Below are positions 1 to 4,142 of a stretch of DNA of 8,525 nt, one piece after another. The stretch is taken from positions 1-8,525 of the forward strand of contig CANHSW010000079.1 in the NCBI GenBank assembly GCA_947463165.1, written 5' to 3'. The notes beneath the pieces were generated by a model that saw only the letters and a list, made by a program, of their open reading frames with translations, was not told where the DNA came from and did no database searches. Each line of letters opens with the position of its first letter. Within the stretch, counting starts at the first letter, position 1. The stretch comes from Cyanobacteriota bacterium (GTDB lineage Bacteria; Cyanobacteriota; Cyanobacteriia; PCC-6307; Cyanobiaceae). Both the position numbers and the translations under genes were made by a program.

Positions 1-1
1 A

Positions 2-70
2 GCAGAGCTGGCGCGACTGTTGCAGAGCTGGCAGGAATGCGGGGGCGCCAAGCCTGGAGCAGCAGATTGA
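2..70 (+). CDS. C-terminal end of an unidentified protein (partial)
   Basis: Frame 2 is open from the left edge and stops with TGA at 68-70. It reads AELARLLQSWQECGGAKPGAAD, an amphipathic helix-like stretch followed by a Gly/Ala-rich tail. Its codons mostly end in G or C, like the confirmed genes here, while frame 1 over the same bases does not look coding. Too little is visible to name a family. Frame 3 also runs open across this region into the next gene, but that reading is low-complexity and less likely. A palindrome and an inverted repeat followed by a pyrimidine-rich run lie just downstream, which fits a gene end. Confidence is limited by the short length. Confidence 0.4.
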   Translation, partial: AELARLLQSWQECGGAKPGAAD

Positions 71-91
71 GCGGCTGACAGGGGTGAGCTG

Positions 92-103
92 GCGAACGTT
101 CGC
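92..103. repeat. Perfect 12-bp palindrome
   Basis: GCGAACGTTCGC is its own reverse complement. It lies 21 bp after the stop of the left-edge gene in non-coding sequence. It could be a protein-binding site or part of a transcript-end structure; only the symmetry is seen. Confidence 0.6.
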
Positions 104-117
104 ACCGGGATTGGTAT

Positions 118-140
118 GCGCATTCATGCGCTTCTTTAAT
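118..140 (+). terminator. Possible factor-independent terminator of the left-edge gene
   Basis: GCGCAT and ATGCGC form a perfect 6-bp inverted repeat around a 2-nt centre (118-131). In RNA the innermost pair would open to give a 5-bp stem with a 4-nt loop. It is followed directly by TTCTTTAAT, a moderately T-rich run. Stem and T-tract are short, so this would be a weak terminator. Confidence 0.35.
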
Positions 141-172
141 CCTTCAGCCCTTCAATCCTTCGATCTTTTGGT
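133..172. repeat. Degenerate 8-bp tandem repeat (about 5 copies)
   Basis: Consecutive octamers are TCTTTAAT, CCTTCAGC, CCTTCAAT, CCTTCGAT and CTTTTGGT. The middle three share CCTTC in exact 8-bp register and the outer two are degraded. The array lies in the non-coding gap between the left-edge gene and the HicB-like gene. It resembles the short tandemly repeated sequences found in cyanobacterial genomes, though those are usually heptamers. Nothing indicates a function. Confidence 0.55.
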
Positions 173-302
173 TGTTGCCCGTGGCGGGCTGGCTGCTGCC
201 CCGCCCCCTTGGTATGTCGGGGGACGGTACTCCGTATTCAGCGGCACGCCAACGGCGGCCGCGGCGGCTCAAGGATGGTGTCGCAAAGGGAGAAGTGCCG
301 TC

Positions 303-608
303 ATGCGAGAGGTCGTGTTCCGCTTTGTGGTTGAACGCCCCGGCCACCTGGAAGCCCGGTGCGATGCCCCTGCCCTGCAGATCGCCGCTCCCTCCTTGGA
401 GGAGCTGCAACACGAGGCCCGGGAGGCCCTGATCGAGCATTTCGGGCCGGCGCACTGCACCTACCGGGTGCGGATCCTGCGCCGCCAGCCCCAGCGGTTT
501 CAGCAGTCGCAGCAGTTTCCGCAGTTGCAGCAGTTTCAGCAGTTGCAGAAGTCCCAGCGGGTCAGTTGCATCAGGCAGTTGCGGTGTGCGCCGGCGCTTT
601 GTAACTGA
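303..608 (+). CDS. HicB-like small protein with Gln-rich repeat tail
   Basis: The gene encodes 101 residues. Residues 1 to about 60 read as a compact beta-beta-beta-alpha-beta unit (MREVVFRFVVERPG, then EARCDAPALQIAAPSLEELQHEAREALIEHFG). This matches the HicB-antitoxin-like fold and the small cyanobacterial proteins often mislabelled '2-oxoisovalerate dehydrogenase E1'. In that family the 'slEEL..ea.eAl..hF' helix is the recognisable part. No HicA-like toxin is visible nearby, so a toxin-antitoxin role is not supported. ATG 303 is chosen because AAGGGAGAA lies about 8 nt upstream and homology-like sequence starts there; the frame is open further upstream but of poor quality. Residues 66-83 are three 6-residue repeats of FQQLQQ type, followed by a Cys-containing tail unlike the family. 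A family assignment is fairly likely, a function unknown. Confidence 0.65.
   Translation: MREVVFRFVVERPGHLEARCDAPALQIAAPSLEELQHEAREALIEHFGPAHCTYRVRILRRQPQRFQQSQQFPQLQQFQQLQKSQRVSCIRQLRCAPALCN
498..551 (+). repeat. 18-bp coding tandem repeat x3 (FQQLQQ)
   Basis: Three in-phase 18-bp units start at 498, 516 and 534. They encode FQQSQQ, FPQLQQ and FQQLQK. The units differ by only a few bases, so the array looks recent and length changes would stay in frame. It forms the tail of the HicB-like protein. Confidence 0.8.
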
Positions 609-759
609 ACCCTGAGCAGGCTGGCATCAGGCCATTTGCCACTGCAACAGTTTGTATCCTGAAATTCAAAAGATCTGGCCTCGTCAATAGTCTCTGGCCA
701 CGATCTGGTTGGCCGCTGTGCCCTGGGTCGCCCGTACCACAGCTCGGTTGATTGTCGCC

Positions 760-1293
760 ATGAACTTTCGCGCCCTGGGTGCCGCCCAGTTTTTGTGGCT
801 AGGCCTTGCCTTGGCGCCATTGGCCCATGGCGCTCTGGCGCCCTTGCCGCTGCGGGCTCAGGTGGCGGCTGCTTGCCCGCTCCCGCCAGATATTGCCGCC
901 ACCTTTCTCGATTCCAAGTGTATAAAAGTAACCCTGAGGATGCCCCAGACATTCTTTCGCTATTACAGCGATCCAAAGTATAATCAAGGCCGCTACCTGA
1001 CCACCGATCAGTTCGACCTCAATACCACGGTGATTGGGCGATTAGCACTAAATCAAAGTTGGGGCAACAGCGCCAAGAAAATGCTATCGGTAACCCTGCC
1101 GGCTGGCACCGTGGTCTACCAGGGAATTGCTGGTCCCCAGGCGCCTGTCTCCTGTTACCCAGGTGGTGGTCAGCAGACCTATCTGAACATTGACAACATC
1201 CGTAGCCAGACCTCTTTTGTCTGGGTGGATGGCCCAGATCTGGCCGTAAATCCCTTTGTTTGTGCCGCTCAAGATGCAGCCACCCCCCGTTGA
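760..1293 (+). CDS. Predicted secreted protein, family not recognised
   Basis: The product has 177 residues from ATG 760. The frame is open back to 709, but 760 is preferred because it begins an export signal: MNFR, a hydrophobic core at about residues 11-22, then an AHG-A type cleavage context near residue 24. A lipobox-like VAAAC at 35-39 is a weaker alternative. The mature part has four cysteines (residue 39, SKC, SCYPG and FVCAA), which could form two disulfides. It has a Tyr/Asn-rich middle (RYYSDPKYNQGRYL), then LPAGTVVYQGIAGPQ and YPGGGQQTYLN. The last two segments look like a folded beta-rich domain, but I cannot assign a family. No strong ribosome binding site is seen. The 3' end overlaps the next gene by 20 nt, suggesting translational coupling. 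Confidence 0.65.
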   Translation: MNFRALGAAQFLWLGLALAPLAHGALAPLPLRAQVAAACPLPPDIAATFLDSKCIKVTLRMPQTFFRYYSDPKYNQGRYLTTDQFDLNTTVIGRLALNQSWGNSAKKMLSVTLPAGTVVYQGIAGPQAPVSCYPGGGQQTYLNIDNIRSQTSFVWVDGPDLAVNPFVCAAQDAATPR

Positions 1294-1555
1294 GCTGATC
1301 CAGCGCATTGACGAAGCCCTGGCCATTGCCCGAGCCATGTCTTCCGGCCCCCAGGCAAGTGAAGTTGATCAGCTGTTGGTGGCCCTGTTGGCCGTGCGCC
1401 AGCAGGCCCTCTCCGGCACCCTGGAAGCTTCCCGGGGGGGCTCCAGCCTGGGGCTCACCCGGGGGGTGGCGGATTGGATCGATTCCTGCGATGCCCCCAT
1501 CCTCAAGGCGGTGGCTGAAGTGGAGCGGATCTATCGGCGGCAGGCGGGTCCCTGA
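1274..1555 (+). CDS. Conserved-looking small helical protein, function unknown
   Basis: The product has 93 residues from ATG 1274; a TTG at 1256 would add six residues and is less likely. It is predicted almost wholly helical: VELIQRIDEALAIARAM, then a QASEVDQLLVALLAVRQQ helix, a Gly/Ser-rich turn (RGGSSLGLTRG), and a C-terminal helix ending KAVAEVERIYRRQ. It has no signal peptide, no membrane segment and no catalytic motif that I recognise. It starts inside the 3' end of the secreted-protein gene in another frame, with a 20-nt overlap and no clear ribosome binding site, so ribosomes probably re-initiate from the upstream gene. A hairpin follows 4 nt after the stop. I do not recognise the family. 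Confidence 0.65.
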   Translation: MQPPPVELIQRIDEALAIARAMSSGPQASEVDQLLVALLAVRQQALSGTLEASRGGSSLGLTRGVADWIDSCDAPILKAVAEVERIYRRQAGP

Positions 1556-1559
1556 GCCT

Positions 1560-1584
1560 GCTGCCACCATCATTTAGTGGCGGC
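1560..1584 (+). terminator. Hairpin after the two-gene unit (weak terminator)
   Basis: GCTGCCAC and GTGGCGGC form an 8-bp stem with one T-G wobble and a 9-nt loop. It begins 4 nt after the stop at 1555 and is followed by TGTTTG. The T-tract is poor, so termination may be partial. Further 5-bp inverted repeats (1613-1626 and 1687-1711) make the 1556-1781 spacer structured overall. Confidence 0.4.
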
Positions 1585-1767
1585 TGTTTGCCCCAACCGT
1601 TGCCATCTACATGGGAGTTGGCTCCCCCAGCCCTGAACTTGGGTGCAAATACCGCTGGCAATACCGAGATGAGCATCTGTGAAGGGCCCCCGGGTGATGC
1701 CGGTGAGGGGGTTGACAAACCGGAGGGGGTGGAGCTGCAGACAGGGCAAAACAGCTAGGTTTAAGCA

Positions 1768-1773
1768 AAAGGT
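1768..1773 (+). promoter_or_regulatory. Shine-Dalgarno-like AAAGGT deciding the DUF898 start
   Basis: The purine run AAAAGG ends about 9 nt before GTG 1782 but only about 3 nt before the alternative TTG 1776. The spacing favours GTG 1782 as the start codon of the membrane protein. Confidence 0.45.
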
Positions 1774-1781
1774 GATTGCCA

Positions 1782-3005
1782 GTGACTCATCCAGCAACTG
1801 TCGCCCAATCCGACAGGGATTCCAGGAGGGAAGCGGCATCAGTTGAGCTGGAGTTCAGCGGCCGTACTGGCGAATATTTCCAGATTTGGCTGGTGAACTT
1901 GGCCCTCAGCCTGGCCAGCTGTGGTGCGTACATGCCCTGGGCCAGGGTGCGCACCCGTCGCTATTTCCTCAGCCAGACCCGCATCAAGGCAAGTGGCTTC
2001 GACTACCAGGCCAACCCCTGGGCCCTGTTTGTGGGCTGGCTGGTGATCGGCGTGGGCCTGACCCTGTTGAGCAACTCCAGCGATCTGCTCGCGATGGGCC
2101 TGGCCTCCGCCACCAAATTCCTGCTGAAGAATCTTGGGAGTTTCTCCAAGCTTGAGGGCCTGGTGGAGCCAATGGTGTCCTTAGGGGTCGGCATAGCGTT
2201 TCTGCTGCTTCAGGTGCTCGTCCTGTCGTGGCTGGTGATGCAATCCCTGCGCTACAACGCCAGCAAGACCAGCTATCGCAACCTGCGCTTTGGCTTCGGC
2301 AGTTCAGAAGCTCGCTTCCGGCTCTGGCGAGAGACGGTTTTTCTGCTTGGGCTGCGTTTACTCGTACCTTTGAGCCTGGGCCTGCTGCAACCCTATGTGG
2401 CCTGGCGATGGAGGCGTTTTCTGATTCGCCATCGCCGTTTCGGCACCACACCGTTCGCCTTCACCGCCACCCCAGCAGACTTTTTACGCCTCCATGGCCG
2501 GGCCTTCCCCCTGCTACTGCCCGCCATCGCCACCCTGGCCCTGAGCGGAGCCTTGCTGATCATGGCGATCATTAAGTTCCGGCAATTCAGCGTGGCGCCG
2601 GTGGCAGGGGAGCCGCTGGTTTCGACGTGGGCGATCCTGCCCCTCCTGGCCCTAACGAGCCTCCCCCTGCTGCTGCTCTGGTCGTGCTGGCTGGAGGCCC
2701 GGGCCGCCAGCCTCACGTGGCGCTGCACCCAACTGGGAGAACTGCGCTTCGCCTGCACCTGGCGCGCTCGGGAATTGCTGGGGATGCGGCTGCTGCATGG
2801 ACTGGTGCTGGTGGCGAGCCTCGGACTGGCCTGGCCATGGGTGCGCATCCGGGAAACGCGCTATCGGCTGCAGCGGATCAGCCTCAGCCCGGGCTTGGCG
2901 CTCGACGGCTTCCTGGCGGCCGAGGAGGAACGCATCTCGGCCCTGGCGGAAGGCGGCTTCGCCGAGGCCGACGCCATGGACGGCCTGTTTGACATCAGTT
3001 TTTAG
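1782..3005 (+). CDS. DUF898 (YjgN-like) polytopic membrane protein
   Basis: From GTG 1782 the product has 407 residues, close to E. coli YjgN. It opens with the family signature: F-x-G-x-x-x-E-Y-F at residues 25-33, a hydrophobic helix, then GAYMPWARVRTRRYFL (48-62) and a downstream GFDY. Several strongly hydrophobic segments follow (about 80-93, 132-152, 186-200, 245-262, 280-298 and 335-352), so it sits in the inner membrane. The hydrophobic helix plus P-[WY]-...-R-..-R-[YF] motif recurs at Pro52, Pro204 and Pro352, a period near 150 residues. The tail is soluble and acidic. The function of the family is unknown. The M48 peptidase gene starts 10 nt after the stop, and the two are likely co-transcribed and act at the same membrane. 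The family call is confident, the role is not. Confidence 0.88.
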   Translation: MTHPATVAQSDRDSRREAASVELEFSGRTGEYFQIWLVNLALSLASCGAYMPWARVRTRRYFLSQTRIKASGFDYQANPWALFVGWLVIGVGLTLLSNSSDLLAMGLASATKFLLKNLGSFSKLEGLVEPMVSLGVGIAFLLLQVLVLSWLVMQSLRYNASKTSYRNLRFGFGSSEARFRLWRETVFLLGLRLLVPLSLGLLQPYVAWRWRRFLIRHRRFGTTPFAFTATPADFLRLHGRAFPLLLPAIATLALSGALLIMAIIKFRQFSVAPVAGEPLVSTWAILPLLALTSLPLLLLWSCWLEARAASLTWRCTQLGELRFACTWRARELLGMRLLHGLVLVASLGLAWPWVRIRETRYRLQRISLSPGLALDGFLAAEEERISALAEGGFAEADAMDGLFDISF

Positions 3006-3009
3006 GGGG
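3004..3009 (+). promoter_or_regulatory. Shine-Dalgarno AGGGGG of the M48 peptidase gene
   Basis: AGGGGG overlaps the TAG stop of the DUF898 gene and ends 6 nt before GTG 3016. It favours GTG 3016 over GTG 3010 as the start. The overlap of stop and ribosome binding site points to translational coupling of the two genes. Confidence 0.5.
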
Positions 3010-3015
3010 GTGCGG

Positions 3016-4014
3016 GTGGACGAATTCGAGGGCCTCTATTTCGACGGCAGATCCTCCCGAGCGGTTCCCGTCGTTGTGGTGCTGCTGCCCAACGGCCAGC
3101 TGCTGCTGCGGGGCGGCGAACTGGAGCAACGCCAACCCCTGGCCCTGCTGCGGTTGGAGCAACCGCCGGGTCGCGCCAGGCCAAGGTTGCACTGGCCTGG
3201 CGGCGGGCTGGTGGAGGTGAATGACGATGGCCGATTGGCCGCCCTGTTCGCCCGCCGACCCGCAACGGTTCTACCAAGGCTGCTGCATTGGGCAGAGACC
3301 CATCGCGCCGGTGCGCTGGGGGCGTTGCTGCTCGCCGGGGGCACCATCGCCGGGGCGGTACTGGGCGGCCTACCGCTGCTGGCCTCCCTGGTGGGTGCCT
3401 TGCTGCCGCCGGCGGCGGAACGGCAGCTGGGCGAGGCGAGCCTGGCGGGGCTGGATCAGGAGGCGTTCGTCCCGAGCCGGCTTGCCGAAGCGCAACAGCA
3501 ACGGGTGCACAAGCTGGTGGCGAATATCCAGGCCATCGCGCCAGAGCACCTGCGACTGCGCCTGGAACTGCGCGACAGCGCCACGATCGGCGCCAATGCC
3601 TTATGCCTGCCGGGAGGCATCTTGGTGGTCACCGATGCCCTGGTGAAGCTGGCCACTGAGGACGAACTACTGGCCGTGCTGGCCCATGAGGCCGGCCATG
3701 CCCAGCACCGCCATCCTCTGCAAATGCTGTTGAGAAGCCACGCCCTGGCCTTGGCTTCCGGCCTGATGGGCGGCCAAGACAATCCGATCCAGGGCCTGGC
3801 CCAAAACCTCCTACAAAACTCATACTCCCGTACTTTTGAACACCAGGCCGACCGGGAGGCGGTGGCAATGTTGCGGCGGCTGAACCGATCGCCGGCCCCC
3901 TTCTTCTCCATCCTCACCAAGCTGGAGGAACATGAGGGAACCACGCAGCTTCCCTCACTCCTGCTCACCCATCCCAGCCGCCGCGAACGCCAGGCTCGGG
4001 CGGGGGGATCATGA
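3016..4014 (+). CDS. M48-family zinc metallopeptidase, membrane-anchored
   Basis: The product has 332 residues from GTG 3016. Residues 1-75 form a beta-rich N-terminal domain (FEGLYFDG, VVVVLLPNGQLLLRGG). This kind of domain precedes the catalytic part in M48 peptidases encoded beside DUF898 genes; I believe it is Pfam DUF7092. A Gly/Ala/Leu-rich hydrophobic segment at about 98-127 is probably one or two membrane helices. The catalytic domain has LAHEAGHAQH with the HExxH zinc site at His224, Glu225 and His228. The third ligand Glu275 lies in FEHQADREA, with Asp279, and the end carries THPSRRER, common near the C-terminus of this family. All catalytic residues are present, so it should be active. 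The substrate is unknown; quality control of membrane proteins or processing of its DUF898 neighbour are possibilities. The frame is open back to 2797, but that part overlaps the DUF898 gene. Confidence 0.88.
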   Translation: MDEFEGLYFDGRSSRAVPVVVVLLPNGQLLLRGGELEQRQPLALLRLEQPPGRARPRLHWPGGGLVEVNDDGRLAALFARRPATVLPRLLHWAETHRAGALGALLLAGGTIAGAVLGGLPLLASLVGALLPPAAERQLGEASLAGLDQEAFVPSRLAEAQQQRVHKLVANIQAIAPEHLRLRLELRDSATIGANALCLPGGILVVTDALVKLATEDELLAVLAHEAGHAQHRHPLQMLLRSHALALASGLMGGQDNPIQGLAQNLLQNSYSRTFEHQADREAVAMLRRLNRSPAPFFSILTKLEEHEGTTQLPSLLLTHPSRRERQARAGGS

Positions 4015-4046
4015 ATGGGCGGAGATCCGGCGGCGGCAGGGGCTAG
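4011..4046 (+). CDS. Possible 11-codon leader ORF upstream of acnB
   Basis: ATG 4011 overlaps the TGA stop of the M48 gene as ATGA. It has a G-rich Shine-Dalgarno-like run (4002-4007) 3 nt upstream, which is closer than usual. The ORF reads MNGRRSGGGRG and ends at TAG 4044-4046. It spans the left arm of the 15-bp inverted repeat in the acnB leader, so translating it would disrupt that structure. The geometry suggests an attenuator-like leader, but an ORF this short arises easily by chance. Confidence 0.2.
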   Translation: MNGRRSGGGRG

Positions 4047-4057
4047 TGGGTTCTGCA

Positions 4058-4065
4058 GCGATCGC
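4058..4065. repeat. HIP1 octamer GCGATCGC
   Basis: Highly iterated palindrome typical of cyanobacterial genomes, here in the M48-acnB junction. It supports cyanobacterial origin and has no assigned local role. Confidence 0.8.
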
Positions 4066-4070
4066 CACCA

Positions 4071-4078
4071 AGGGGGGA
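4071..4078 (+). promoter_or_regulatory. Shine-Dalgarno-like AGGGGGGA before GTG 4086
   Basis: It lies 7 nt before GTG 4086, an in-frame upstream start for acnB. No comparable site precedes ATG 4143, where CCTCC-rich sequence sits instead. It therefore competes with homology in deciding the acnB start. Confidence 0.35.
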
Positions 4079-4142
4079 CCTGGCGGTGTCGAGAATGGCT
4101 GGTACGACCCTGCAGCGGCCGGATCTCCGCCCCTCCTATTAC

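Larger units (their letters stand above)
4017..4132 (+). repeat. Perfect 15-bp inverted repeat framing the acnB leader
   Basis: The left arm GGGCGGAGATCCGGC (4017-4031) and the right arm GCCGGATCTCCGCCC (4118-4132) are exact reverse complements separated by 86 nt. In RNA they would form a very GC-rich closing stem. The loop holds a HIP1 octamer (4058-4065), the AGGGGGGA ribosome-binding-like run (4071-4078) and the alternative starts GTG 4086 and ATG 4095. The right arm ends 10 nt before ATG 4143. This could be a riboregulator of acnB or an insertion footprint; no riboswitch class is recognised. Confidence 0.6.

Noticed and set aside
84..302. In-frame upstream extension of the HicB-like gene (73 extra residues)
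   Set aside because: Low-complexity, no family match, runs through tandem repeats and palindromes; a good ribosome binding site precedes ATG 303.
303..608. HicAB toxin-antitoxin system
   Set aside because: Only a HicB-like fold is seen; no HicA double-stranded-RNA-binding-type toxin lies on either side.
609..759. Promoter in the spacer (TTGCCA at 636-641, TATCCT at 655-660)
   Set aside because: Spacing is only 13 bp, too short for a sigma-70 promoter.
536..976. Minus-strand 146-codon frame over the spacer before the secreted protein
   Set aside because: Overlaps the signal-peptide coding region and the Gln-repeat gene, with no protein-like domain pattern.
1019..1573. Minus-strand open frame of 184 codons
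   Set aside because: Antisense to the secreted-protein and helical-protein genes, Gly/Pro/Arg-rich composition typical of a GC-rich shadow frame.
1712..1717. Consensus -35 box TTGACA upstream of the DUF898 gene
   Set aside because: No -10-like sequence at 16-18 bp spacing; the next A/T-rich hexamer is far too distant.
2797..3015. N-terminal extension of the M48 peptidase
   Set aside because: Overlaps the well-supported DUF898 gene in another frame and is Arg/Trp/Ser-rich; GTG 3016 has its own ribosome binding site.
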